Source of the DNA: DAMCZI01 sp032095175 | GTDB lineage: Bacteria > Bacillota > Clostridia > Clostridiales > Caloramatoraceae | DNA length: 64,000 nt | Reading direction: 5' to 3' | NCBI GenBank assembly: GCA_032095175.1 | Contig: DAMCZI010000002.1 | Location: 124,001 to 188,000 of the forward strand | Shown: positions 33,630-42,417 of the stretch, piece by piece | Layout of the letters: every line of letters starts with the position of its first letter | How positions within the stretch are numbered: the stretch's first letter is position 1 | The notes under the pieces: model-generated | Databases searched by the model: none | What the model was told of the DNA's origin: nothing | The model's input: the letters and a program-made list of their open reading frames with translations, nothing else | Translations under genes and position numbers: made by a program

Positions 33630-34907
33630 TTATTCCATATCATCAGGTATTATATGATCCTTAGTAGCTCCAATGTCTCTTCTGTAATATATTCCCTCAA
33701 AGCTTATTCTCTCTATATCCTCATAGGCTCTAACCCTTGCTTCTTCAAGGTTGAAGCCTCTTGAAACTACTGATAGAACTCTTCCTCCAGCTGTTCTTAG
33801 CAATCCATCAGCATATTTTGCTCCTGCTATGAAGGTCTTTCCCATTACATCGTCAGTTCCGTTTATTTCAATTCCTGTTTTATATTCTCCTGGATAACCG
33901 CCTGATGCTGCAACTACACAGCAGGACGCTCCAGGGAACCACTCAAGGTCAAACTTATCAAGCTTACCATCTACTGCATGGAGTATTAAATCAGCGAAAT
34001 CGCTTTTCATAAGAGGAAGAACTGCCTGTGTTTCAGGGTCTCCCATTCTTACGTTGTATTCAATAAGATATGGACCTTTTTTGGTTATCATAATACCAAA
34101 GAATATAACACCTGTATAGTCCATGCCCTCTTCCTTAATTCCCCTCATTGTAGGTTCAAGTATGTATTCTCTAAATTCTTTAAGAACTTCACTGCTGCAG
34201 TATGGGTTTGGGGATACTACACCCATTCCTCCTGTATTAGGTCCTAAATCTCCATCGAAAATACATTTATGATCCTTTGCAGAGACAAATGGGATTATGG
34301 TCTTTCCATCAGTAATGGAAAGTATTGATGCTTCAACTCCTTCAAGGAACTCTTCGATGACAACTTTTTTCCCAGAACCTTTAAATATATCATTAATCAT
34401 GAAATCTTTAAGTGCTTTGCTTGCTTCTTCATAGTCCTTAGCAATTACGACGCCCTTGCCTGCTGCAAGTCCATCAGCCTTTATAACTGCTGGATAGCTG
34501 CAGGATTTTAGATAAAAAGCTGCTTTATCGTAATCTTCAAAAACAGCATATTCTGCAGTTTTTACTCCATATTTTTTCATGAACTCCTTAGCATATGCCT
34601 TGCTTCCCTCAAGCATTGCTGCAGCCTTACATGGTCCAAATATCTTTAACCATTCTGCCTTAAATTTATCAGCAATTCCATCAACTAATGGAGCCTCAGG
34701 ACCAACAAAGGTTACATCTACCTTTTCAGTCTTAACAAAATCAATGATTTCATCTATTTTTGTAACGCCTACATTTACACATTTCCCTTCAAAAAGGGTT
34801 CCTGCATTTCCTGGTGCACAGTAAACCTTATCTACCATTGGGCTTTGTGCAAGCTTCCAGGCTATTGCATGCTCCCTTCCTCCGCTTCCTATTACAAGAA
34901 ATTTCAT
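33630..34907 (-). CDS. purD: Phosphoribosylamine-glycine ligase
   Basis: 425 residues from ATG 34907 with AAAGGTGG upstream. GSGGREHAI at the start, FVGPEAPLVDG, the ATP-grasp core (KADGLAAGKGVVIA) and NVRMGDPETQ are diagnostic. It joins glycine to phosphoribosylamine with ATP to make GAR, step 2 of purine synthesis. Last gene of the operon; a 96-bp-plus inverted repeat separates it from purH. Confidence 0.95.
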   Translation of the reverse strand: MKFLVIGSGGREHAIAWKLAQSPMVDKVYCAPGNAGTLFEGKCVNVGVTKIDEIIDFVKTEKVDVTFVGPEAPLVDGIADKFKAEWLKIFGPCKAAAMLEGSKAYAKEFMKKYGVKTAEYAVFEDYDKAAFYLKSCSYPAVIKADGLAAGKGVVIAKDYEEASKALKDFMINDIFKGSGKKVVIEEFLEGVEASILSITDGKTIIPFVSAKDHKCIFDGDLGPNTGGMGVVSPNPYCSSEVLKEFREYILEPTMRGIKEEGMDYTGVIFFGIMITKKGPYLIEYNVRMGDPETQAVLPLMKSDFADLILHAVDGKLDKFDLEWFPGASCCVVAASGGYPGEYKTGIEINGTDDVMGKTFIAGAKYADGLLRTAGGRVLSVVSRGFNLEEARVRAYEDIERISFEGIYYRRDIGATKDHIIPDDME

Positions 34908-34950
34908 AATATACACCACCTTTTCTAGGTGTTTCTGATGACAGCGGTAT

Positions 34951-35058
34951 AGAGGTAACAGGCTCTTGAGTTATGAGTTATTTATGTAAGAAAGCTATTA
35001 ATAGATATTATTCTTTAAATAACTCATAACTCAAGAGCCTGTCACCTATGTCACCTCT
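34951..35058. repeat. Long inverted repeat C1 between purH and purD
   Basis: Arms of about 33 bp (AGGCTCTTGAGTTATGAGTT and complement) with ends GGTAACAGG/CCTGTCACC, followed by a second TGTCACCTC. The ends match those of the repeat at 41240. It may be a small foldback mobile element or an intra-operon RNA hairpin that lowers purD expression. Confidence 0.7.
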
Positions 35059-35078
35059 GCCATCTATTCCACCATGTA

Positions 35079-36581
35079 TTAATGCTTGAAATGTCTTATT
35101 CCTGTCAATACCATTGGAATACCAAACTTGTTACATGCCTCTATTGAAAGCTTATCATTTATGGAACCACCTGGCTGTATTATTGCCTTTATTCCATATT
35201 TGTTTGCTTCCTCAACTACATCACTGAATGGGAAGAAGGCATCTGATGCTAATACAACACCATCCTTGGCTCTGTCTAGTGCTTGTGCTGCTGCCCATAT
35301 TCTGTTTACCTGGCCTCCGCCTATTCCTACTGCCATTCCATCCTTAACAACAACTATTGCATTGGACTTTACATATTTTACAACCTTCATTCCAAATAAA
35401 AGATCCTTCATTTGTTCATCTGTTGGCTCCTTTTCGGTTACATAGTCAAGGTCTCCTACCATAGCTGAATCGCTTCCTTGAACTAGTATTCCCCCATCAA
35501 CTGTAACTAATTCCACAGCTTTTGATGGTTTTGTTGTACATTTTATAACTCTGAGGTTTTTCTTTGTTTTAAGTACTTCTATTGCATCCTCATCGAATTC
35601 TGGTGCTATAACTATCTCTAGGAATATTTCAACCAGCTTTTCTGCTGTCTTCTTATCTACTTTTTTATTAAATGCTACTATTCCACCAAATATTGAAATA
35701 GGATCACAGCTGTATGCCTTTACATATGAATCATAAACATTATCAGAAACAGCTACTCCACATGGGGTGTTATGCTTTAATGCACAGCAGGCAGTTTCAT
35801 CAAATTCCCATACAACCTTCCATGCTATATCCATATCCTTTATATTGTTATAGGAAAGTTCTTTACCATTCAGCTGTTCAAAGTCTCTCATTGCACCTGA
35901 TTTTGTTGTTGAAACATAATATGCTGCGTTTTGATGTGGGTTTTCACCATATCTTAAATCCATAAGCTTTCTATAGGATACAGATAGGTATTCTGGATAT
36001 GTTTCCTCTCCTAAAAGGAAGCCGCTAATTGCTGCATCATATGCTGATGTAAGGTTAAATACCTTTCCTGCAAGATGTTTTCTTGTTTCATAATCAACAT
36101 CTTCATATTTATCAATCTGATTTTTAACCTCTTCATAGTCCTTTACATCAGTTAATACAACAACATCCTGGAAGTTCTTTGCTGCGGACCTTATCATCGT
36201 AGGTCCACCAATATCTATAAATTCAACCTTATCCTCAAAGGATATATCTGCATTAACCTTTTCAAAGAAGGGATAAAGGTTTACAATAACCATGTCAATT
36301 GGAGTTATTCCCTTTTTACTTATTGTTTCCATATGCTCTGGATTGTTTCTTACTGCAAGAAGTCCTCCATGTATAAAAGGATGAAGGGTTTTCACTCTTC
36401 CATCAAGTATTTCATCAAAGCCTGTAACCTCAGAAACCTCTATAACCTTTATTCCATTTTCCTTTAGGTGTTTATAGGTTCCTCCAGTTGATATTATCTC
36501 AACTCCTCTGTCGGAGAGGAATTTTGCCATATCAAGTATTCCTTCTTTATTGAAAACGCTTATTAATGCTCTTTTAATCAC
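35079..36581 (-). CDS. purH: Bifunctional AICAR transformylase/IMP cyclohydrolase
   Basis: 500 residues. N-terminal MGS-like cyclohydrolase domain (ISTGGTYKHLKENGIKV, GRVKTLHPFIHGG) and C-terminal transformylase (LRYGENPHQNAAYY, KHNTPCGVA, SDAFFPFSD, QPGGSINDK). It carries out the last two steps to IMP. The start overlaps the end of purN by 8 bases. Full length for the family. Confidence 0.96.
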   Translation of the reverse strand: MIKRALISVFNKEGILDMAKFLSDRGVEIISTGGTYKHLKENGIKVIEVSEVTGFDEILDGRVKTLHPFIHGGLLAVRNNPEHMETISKKGITPIDMVIVNLYPFFEKVNADISFEDKVEFIDIGGPTMIRSAAKNFQDVVVLTDVKDYEEVKNQIDKYEDVDYETRKHLAGKVFNLTSAYDAAISGFLLGEETYPEYLSVSYRKLMDLRYGENPHQNAAYYVSTTKSGAMRDFEQLNGKELSYNNIKDMDIAWKVVWEFDETACCALKHNTPCGVAVSDNVYDSYVKAYSCDPISIFGGIVAFNKKVDKKTAEKLVEIFLEIVIAPEFDEDAIEVLKTKKNLRVIKCTTKPSKAVELVTVDGGILVQGSDSAMVGDLDYVTEKEPTDEQMKDLLFGMKVVKYVKSNAIVVVKDGMAVGIGGGQVNRIWAAAQALDRAKDGVVLASDAFFPFSDVVEEANKYGIKAIIQPGGSINDKLSIEACNKFGIPMVLTGIRHFKH

Positions 36582-37194
36582 TTAACTTACCTCCCATAAC
36601 CTTTCTGTCATTAACCTTTATTTTTCCTTCAGCCATCATCCCTATTGCTTCTGGGAGGGCTTTATGCTCTTCTACAAGAATCCTCTTCTGGAGAATCTCA
36701 GGAGTATCTTCATCATATACAGGAACAACCTTCTGTAGTATTATAGGTCCTGTATCTGTTCCTTCGTCAACAAAATGTACAGTACATCCTGAAAATTTAA
36801 CTCCATACTCTATTGCACTTTTGTGAACATTCATTCCATGCATTCCGTTTCCACAAAAGGCAGGGATAAGGGAAGGATGTATATTTATGATTCTGTTTTT
36901 AAATTCTGCTATAAGGTCTCCTTTTAAAATAGAAAGAAAACCTGCAAGAACTATTAAATCAACCTTTCCCTTAAGTAACTCATATATTTTATCAGAAGTT
37001 TCACTACCATATATCTTTCTATCAACTAAATAAGCTGGTATGTTGTTTATCCTTGCCCTTTCAAGTCCATAGGCACCTTCCCTATCACTTATAACCATCT
37101 CTATTTTGCAATTAAGTTTTCTATCTTTTATACTGTCTATTATGGCTTGAAGATTGCTTCCTCCACCGGATACAAGTACAGCTATCTTAAACAA
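36574..37194 (-). CDS. purN: Phosphoribosylglycinamide formyltransferase
   Basis: 206 residues, TTG start behind GGAGGTG. VLVSGGGSNLQAIID, NIHPSLIPAF and the catalytic Asp in VDEGTDTGPII. Converts GAR to formyl-GAR with 10-formyl-THF. Overlaps purM by 13 bases and purH by 8, so all three are translationally linked. One of two PurN-type proteins in the window. Confidence 0.95.
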   Translation of the reverse strand: MFKIAVLVSGGGSNLQAIIDSIKDRKLNCKIEMVISDREGAYGLERARINNIPAYLVDRKIYGSETSDKIYELLKGKVDLIVLAGFLSILKGDLIAEFKNRIINIHPSLIPAFCGNGMHGMNVHKSAIEYGVKFSGCTVHFVDEGTDTGPIILQKVVPVYDEDTPEILQKRILVEEHKALPEAIGMMAEGKIKVNDRKVMGGKLSD

Positions 37195-38177
37195 ACCCCG
37201 GCACCTCCAGCCTCTACATGACCTATTTTATATGCCTTATTTCCCATGTTCTCAATTGCAGCCATTATATTTTCTGCATCCTTCTTGTTTACACAAAGAA
37301 CATATCCAATTCCCATATTAAAGGTATTAAACATGTGTTCTTCACTAACACCCTGAGCCATCATATATTTAAATATTTCTGGGATTTCAAAGCTGTTCTT
37401 ATCTATTACAGCTGTAAAATCACCCTTAAACATTCTTGGTATGTTTTCATAGAAGCCTCCACCTGTTATGTGGGCCATACCCTTTATATCAAAGTCCTCT
37501 ATAAGCTTCAATATGGTTTTAACATATATCTTTGTTGGTATTAGAAGTTCTTCGCCTATCTTTTTACCGTTAAAATCTATTTCTATATCAGGGATTATCT
37601 TTCTTACAAGTGAATATCCATTGCTGTGAACTCCTGAGGATGCAATTCCTATAAGCACATCTCCATCCTCTATTTTGCTACCATCTATTATTTTATCCCT
37701 TTCAACAACTCCAACTGCAAAGCCTGCTATATCATATTCTCCATCTCTATAGAAGCCAGGCATCTCTGCTGTTTCTCCACCTATAAGGGCACATCCAGCC
37801 TGCATACATCCTTCGCTTACTCCCTTTACCATATCCGCTGCAACCTCTGCCTCAAGCTTTCCACATGCAAGGTAATCAAGGAAAAATATTGGTTTTGCAC
37901 CATGGCATAATATATCATTTACGCACATTGCAACACAATCAATACCTACTGTATCGTATTTTTTCATTCTAAATGCAATATCGAGCTTAGTTCCAACTCC
38001 GTCTGTTCCTGAAACAATTACTGGGTTTTTATATCCTGAAAGCTCAAACATTCCTGCAAAGCTTCCTATTCCATTTAATACTCCTGGTATAAAAGTCTTT
38101 TTAGTATGCTCCTTTATAAGACTAACTGTTTTATAACCCTCATGAATATTTACTCCCGCGTCCTTGTATTCTACCAT
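37182..38177 (-). CDS. purM: Phosphoribosylformylglycinamidine cyclo-ligase
   Basis: 331 residues. YKDAGVNIHEGY, SGTDGVGTKLDIA, CVNDILCHGA, GGETAEMPGFY and ITGGGFYENIPRM are the AIR synthetase blocks. Makes AIR from FGAM with ATP. Four bases separate its start from the purF stop. Confidence 0.96.
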   Translation of the reverse strand: MVEYKDAGVNIHEGYKTVSLIKEHTKKTFIPGVLNGIGSFAGMFELSGYKNPVIVSGTDGVGTKLDIAFRMKKYDTVGIDCVAMCVNDILCHGAKPIFFLDYLACGKLEAEVAADMVKGVSEGCMQAGCALIGGETAEMPGFYRDGEYDIAGFAVGVVERDKIIDGSKIEDGDVLIGIASSGVHSNGYSLVRKIIPDIEIDFNGKKIGEELLIPTKIYVKTILKLIEDFDIKGMAHITGGGFYENIPRMFKGDFTAVIDKNSFEIPEIFKYMMAQGVSEEHMFNTFNMGIGYVLCVNKKDAENIMAAIENMGNKAYKIGHVEAGGAGVCLR

Positions 38178-38181
38178 TTTG

Positions 38182-39591
38182 TTACCTTCTTTCTAAATGA
38201 AGTTTATCAGTTTCAATTGGAGCAGATACTGGATATATTCCGTTAAGACATCCAAGGCAAAAGCCCTTATCCTCTCCTAATGATTTTAGTAATCCCTCTA
38301 TGCTTAGATATCCAAGGCTGTCTGCACCTATTTGTGCTCCTATTTCTTCAACGCTCATGTATGAACCAATCAGTTCTCCTCTGCTTGATGTATCAATTCC
38401 AAAGTAGCAGGGATGCTTAACTATTGGTGATGCCGCTCTAAAATGAACCTCTTTAGCTCCTGCTCTTCTTAAAAGTTCAACAAGTCTTTTACTTGTAGTT
38501 CCTCTAACTATTGAGTCATCTACTATAACAACTCTTTTACCCTCTATATTTATCTTCAATGGATTAAGCTTTACAGAAACAGCCTTTTCCCTTAACTCCT
38601 GTGATGGGGATATAAAGGTTCTTCCTACATATTTGTTTTTTATAAGCCCTATTGCATAGGGGATCTTTGAAGCATTTGCAAATCCTATTGCCGCAGGAAT
38701 TCCTGAGTCAGGAACTCCAATAACTACATCTGCATCCACAGGATTTTCTTCAAAGAGCCTCTCTCCAGCCTTAATCCTTGATGTATAAACATTTATTCCA
38801 TCCATAACGCTGTCTGGTCTTGCAAAGTATATATATTCAAAAGCACAGGTTTGGCACTGTGTTCTTTCTGCAAAATCTATTGAGTTTATTCCATTTTCAT
38901 CTATTATAACAATTTCTCCAGGTCTTACATCCCTTATGAACTCTGCTCCAATAGTATCTAATGCACAGCTTTCAGAACAGAGTATATAATCATCCTCCAT
39001 CTTGCCTATGCAAAGTGGTCTTATTCCATTAGGATCTCTTACTCCTATTAGCTTATCCTCTGTAAGTATTACTATGGCATAGGAACCTTTAACTGCCTGT
39101 ATTGCATCAACTACTGCTCTTTCAATACCCTTTTTTGCTCCTCTTGCTATAAGATTCAGTATAACCTCAGAATCAATTGTTGTTTGGAATAATACACCGC
39201 CATCCTCTAATAGTCCCCTTATAACATCTGTATTTACAAGATTTCCATTATGTGCTATAGCTATTGATCCAAGCTTGAACTTACTTAAAAGGGGTTGAGC
39301 ATTACTTGCATTGCTAGAACCAGTTGTTGAATATCTAACATGACCTATTGCTGATATTCCCTTCATTTCACTTAAAATCTTTTGATTAAATGCATCACTT
39401 ACAAGTCCCATATCCTTATGACAAGTAAGGTTTTTTCCATCAGAAACAACTATACCAGCACTCTCCTGTCCCCTATGCTGAAGAGCATAAAGTCCATAGT
39501 AAGTCATGCCTGCTACATCTACACCTGATTTTGAATAGACTCCAAATACACCACATTCTTCTTTGAATTTGTCTATTGTTTCATTAAACAT
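38182..39591 (-). CDS. purF: Amidophosphoribosyltransferase
   Basis: 469 residues. After a short propeptide the mature N-terminal Cys is in EECGVFGVY; HVRYSTTG and the PRPP motif VVIVDDSIVRGTTS follow. Committed step of purine synthesis: PRPP plus glutamine to phosphoribosylamine. Two Cys-rich points (CQTCAF, CLGCLNG) fit the iron-sulfur cluster form found in Gram-positive bacteria. Normally inhibited by nucleotides. Confidence 0.96.
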   Translation of the reverse strand: MFNETIDKFKEECGVFGVYSKSGVDVAGMTYYGLYALQHRGQESAGIVVSDGKNLTCHKDMGLVSDAFNQKILSEMKGISAIGHVRYSTTGSSNASNAQPLLSKFKLGSIAIAHNGNLVNTDVIRGLLEDGGVLFQTTIDSEVILNLIARGAKKGIERAVVDAIQAVKGSYAIVILTEDKLIGVRDPNGIRPLCIGKMEDDYILCSESCALDTIGAEFIRDVRPGEIVIIDENGINSIDFAERTQCQTCAFEYIYFARPDSVMDGINVYTSRIKAGERLFEENPVDADVVIGVPDSGIPAAIGFANASKIPYAIGLIKNKYVGRTFISPSQELREKAVSVKLNPLKINIEGKRVVIVDDSIVRGTTSKRLVELLRRAGAKEVHFRAASPIVKHPCYFGIDTSSRGELIGSYMSVEEIGAQIGADSLGYLSIEGLLKSLGEDKGFCLGCLNGIYPVSAPIETDKLHLERR

Positions 39592-39654
39592 AGTAAACTC
39601 CCTTTCCAGGCATTTTTCATTATCTTTATATCAACCATTTTTATTTCAAATGTT

Positions 39655-40371
39655 TTATGCTTCTGTATTTCCACCAATTCTTTTTAGTATTTCAACATAT
39701 GCTTCCTTTACATTTCCAAGATCTCTTCTGAATCTATCCTTATCAAGCTTTTCACCGGTTGTTGCATCCCAAAATCTGCATGTATCAGGGGAAATCTCAT
39801 CTGCTAATAGAATTTCTCCATTGAATCTTCCAAACTCAAGCTTAAAGTCTATAAGCCTTATATTCTGCTTCATAAAGAATTCCTTTAATACCTCATTTAC
39901 CTTTTTAGCCATTTCATATATTTTGTTTAACTCTTCAAAGGTTGTTGCTCCAATTGCAACTGCATGATAATCATTTATAAGTGGATCTCCAAGTGAATCA
40001 TCCTTATAGCTTATTTCAAATACTGTAGTCTTTAATTCAAAGCCTTCCTTTAGTCCAAGTCTCTTTGCCATGCTTCCTGCTGCAACGTTTCTAACTATTA
40101 CTTCAAGTGGAACTATTTCAACCTTCTTGCAAAGCTGTTCTCTTTCATTTAACTTCTTAACAAAATGTGTCTTAACTCCACTTTTCTCTAACATTTCAAA
40201 TAGTGCTGATGTTATGTCGTTGTTAAGGGTACCCTTATCCTCAATCTGTCCCTTCTTTTCTCCGTTAAATGCTGTTGCATCATCCTTATAGTAGATTACT
40301 ACATGATTACAATCATCTGTTGCATAAACCTTCTTTGCCTTTCCTTCGTAGAGCATTTCTCTTTTTTCCAT
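39655..40371 (-). CDS. purC: SAICAR synthetase
   Basis: 238 residues. LYEGKAKKVYATDD, RNVAAGSMAKRLGLKEG, LIDFKLEFGRF and DEISPDTCRFWD are the family blocks. Couples CAIR and aspartate with ATP. Its ATG shares one base with the purE stop. Confidence 0.96.
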   Translation of the reverse strand: MEKREMLYEGKAKKVYATDDCNHVVIYYKDDATAFNGEKKGQIEDKGTLNNDITSALFEMLEKSGVKTHFVKKLNEREQLCKKVEIVPLEVIVRNVAAGSMAKRLGLKEGFELKTTVFEISYKDDSLGDPLINDYHAVAIGATTFEELNKIYEMAKKVNEVLKEFFMKQNIRLIDFKLEFGRFNGEILLADEISPDTCRFWDATTGEKLDKDRFRRDLGNVKEAYVEILKRIGGNTEA

Positions 40372-40850
40372 TAGAACTCCACCCCTTCATTGTTTTCTTT
40401 TATAAACTTTTCTTTCATATTTTTTCTGTATTCTATTAAATTATTCTTAAGTTCTGGATATTTTATAGAAAGCATTTCAACTGCAAGCATTCCTGCGTTG
40501 AAGCTGTTATTTATTCCTACTGTTGCCACTGGAATTGACTTTGGCATCTGTACTATTGCTAGAAGTGAATCTAGTCCATTTAATGCTGCATTTATTGGAA
40601 CTCCGATTACAGGAAGTGTTGTATGTGATGCTATAACACCTGGAAGATGAGCTGCAAGTCCTGCCCCTGCAATTATGCATTCAAACCCTTCGTCTTCAAG
40701 CCCTCTTATAACCTCTAAAAGCCTTTCTGGAACTCTATGTGCAGAAAGTATATGTGCTCTATATTCTATGTTAAATTCCTTAAGAGCATCTGCTGCTCCC
40801 TTCATTATATTGCTGTCAGATTTACTTCCAAATATAATTGCAACTTTCAT
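40371..40850 (-). CDS. purE: N5-carboxyaminoimidazole ribonucleotide mutase
   Basis: 159 residues from ATG 40850, with AGGAGGG upstream; codons before it belong to the leader. IIFGSKSDSNIMKGA, SAHRVPERL and GAGLAAHLPG are class I PurE motifs. No purK is in the operon, so carboxylation is either non-enzymatic or encoded elsewhere. First gene of the operon. Confidence 0.95.
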   Translation of the reverse strand: MKVAIIFGSKSDSNIMKGAADALKEFNIEYRAHILSAHRVPERLLEVIRGLEDEGFECIIAGAGLAAHLPGVIASHTTLPVIGVPINAALNGLDSLLAIVQMPKSIPVATVGINNSFNAGMLAVEMLSIKYPELKNNLIEYRKNMKEKFIKENNEGVEF

Positions 40851-40862
40851 ATTAACCCTCCT

Positions 40863-40902
40863 AAAATAAAATTCACCCTGGACCATAAGTAAATCCAGGG
40901 TG
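40863..40902 (-). terminator. Leader hairpin/terminator before purE
   Basis: CACCCTGGA/TCCAGGGTG stem followed by ATTTTATTTT on the minus strand, just ahead of the purE ribosome binding site. Likely the off-state terminator of the riboswitch. Confidence 0.6.
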
Positions 40903-41038
40903 GATAAAGGCAAAACACCGCAATAGGAGGATATATAAAACTCATGCCTTAATGTTCAAACAGAAGACATTAAGTTAATACCTTTGTATATCCTAAAGGG
41001 TATTATGCCTTTCAGAATAAGAATATTCTCCCTTAAAT

Positions 41039-41112
41039 TTACCCATAGTCAGGAAATTTACGGTTTCCCGGTAGAAACTGCTGAGCCAAATTCTCAGCTT
41101 TATATGGATAAT
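41039..41112 (-). promoter_or_regulatory. Guanine-class purine riboswitch (pur operon)
   Basis: The minus strand carries CCATATAA, the loop string TTTCTACCGGG, CCGTAAAT and CTGACTATGG. The C in GACTATG (41048) is the base that pairs with the ligand and marks the guanine/hypoxanthine class (U would mean adenine). P1 is CCATA/TATGG. Guanine binding is expected to stop transcription of purE-purD. About 190 bases lie between the aptamer and purE, with further hairpins. Confidence 0.92.
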
Positions 41113-41133
41113 ACTATTAACTTTTTCACCTTT

Positions 41134-41162
41134 ATAATATCATCTATTAAGTTTTTAGTCAA
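41134..41162 (-). promoter_or_regulatory. Promoter of the purine operon
   Basis: Minus strand TTGACT, 17-bp spacer, TATTAT, directly before the riboswitch. Confidence 0.75.
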
Positions 41163-41239
41163 TATTTATTCTTATTTTTATTTTATCATTCGTTATATAC
41201 CGAACATTAGCATTCACACGTTATTGATTATTCGAAATA

Positions 41240-41307
41240 AAGGTGACAAGCACATAAGTTAGAATTATTATTGCTAAATTAACTCAAACTTATGTACCTG
41301 TCACCTT
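41240..41307. repeat. Inverted repeat C2 after ppaX-like gene
   Basis: AAGGTGACA(A/G)G ... ACATAAGTT and inverse, an imperfect 21-bp stem. The ends agree with repeat C1. It lies just past the ppaX stop with TTTATTTC following on the minus strand, so it may double as a terminator. Confidence 0.6.
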
Positions 41308-41311
41308 CGAC

Positions 41312-41974
41312 CTATCCTACCTTATTTTCTTTACTATTTTCATTATTAACAATATCTATCAAATCTATCATATTCTCAATTACACAATCAGGCTTGTACT
41401 TAAGCAAACTATCAAAGGGAAGTGCTGTATATTTTACAGCACAGGTCTTGGCCCCTGCATTCTTTCCACACAGGATATCGAAATGGCTATCCCCTACCAT
41501 AAGAGAATTCTCTGAATCAACATCAAGCAATTCACAAGCCTTAAGTACTGGCTCTCCCTCTGGTTTATGCTTTTTAGTATCCTCTGGAGTTACTATAACA
41601 TCCATTAACCCTTCAAGACCCGTAACTCTCAAGCCCCTGTCCACCATGGATCTTCTTTTTGATGATACAACCCCAACCTTTACTCCCATAGCTTTAAGCT
41701 TTCTTACAGTTTCCTCTGCACCATCTATCTTTTCAACCATATCATCATGTATCTTCTCATTATACTCTCTATATGTGTTGAAAAGCTTTTGAGCATTCTT
41801 TGAATCAAATCCTTCCATTGTTGTTATAAGCGGTTCTCCAAAGTGCTTCACCATTTCATCATCTCCAGGATACGATGAACTATGCTTCTCCAAAGTATAT
41901 TTAAAGGATGCCAGCACTAATTTATTTGTATTTACTAAAGTTCCATCCAAATCAAATAAAACTGCCCTAATCAT
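41312..41974 (-). CDS. HAD phosphatase, PpaX/phosphoglycolate phosphatase-like
   Basis: 220 residues with VLFDLDGTLVNTN, VVSSKR, KHKPEGEP and LMVGDSHFDIL. The FDLDGTL-NTN start and size match PpaX, the pyrophosphatase that clears PPi released by HPr dephosphorylation, but phosphoglycolate phosphatases look alike. It stands alone upstream of the pur promoter. Confidence 0.8.
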   Translation of the reverse strand: MIRAVLFDLDGTLVNTNKLVLASFKYTLEKHSSSYPGDDEMVKHFGEPLITTMEGFDSKNAQKLFNTYREYNEKIHDDMVEKIDGAEETVRKLKAMGVKVGVVSSKRRSMVDRGLRVTGLEGLMDVIVTPEDTKKHKPEGEPVLKACELLDVDSENSLMVGDSHFDILCGKNAGAKTCAVKYTALPFDSLLKYKPDCVIENMIDLIDIVNNENSKENKVG

Positions 41975-42077
41975 TTAGTTACCCCCATTCCTAAAGTTTT
42001 ATAATAAAATATCACTATTCAAAAGCTAACATTCTATTTTTTATATTCCTTTTATTATATCAGAAAAAAGTTAGTGT

Positions 42078-42353
42078 AGGCGTATTAAAGAAAATAACAA
42101 GTCAAAGATTTTGAGGATATTTTGCGTCAGACGAGGAAATGAAAGCTCAAGCTAGTTGGGCTAACTTGAGCTTTCTATATATGTTGCATTAAAATTCTTT
42201 ACATTCCGCCTTTTCAAACAGCCCTGCTAAATTGGTTCGACTCTAGGATGTTTGAAAAGGCGGAATGTAATAGAATTTTTGCAACATATATACTGACGAA
42301 GTATGACACAAAATAGACCAAAATATTGACTTGTTATTTTCTTTAATACGCCT
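42078..42353. mobile_element. MITE-like foldback element A, copy 2, interrupted
   Basis: Same 5' and 3' parts as the 8855 copy, split at the central hairpin by a 117-bp insertion (42176-42292). Without it the element would be about 159 bp. Sides are GTA and TTA. Confidence 0.85.
42176..42292. mobile_element. Foldback element B nested in element A
   Basis: 117 bp with long inverted arms: TATATATGTTGCA...CATTCCGCCTTTTCAAAC and complement, with a central loop CAGCCCTGCTAAATTGG. No coding capacity. Its insertion in the loop of element A gives the relative age: A first, B later. Confidence 0.85.
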
Positions 42354-42417
42354 TATAAGACCTCCAGTAGGGAAATTATAATTCTATTACTTCCACCAGA
42401 AGTCTTTCAAACAATTG

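Noticed and set aside
41039..41112. Adenine riboswitch
   Set aside because: At first the T before GAC looked like the specificity base. Numbering against the xpt aptamer shows that position 74 is the C in GACTATG, so it is guanine class.
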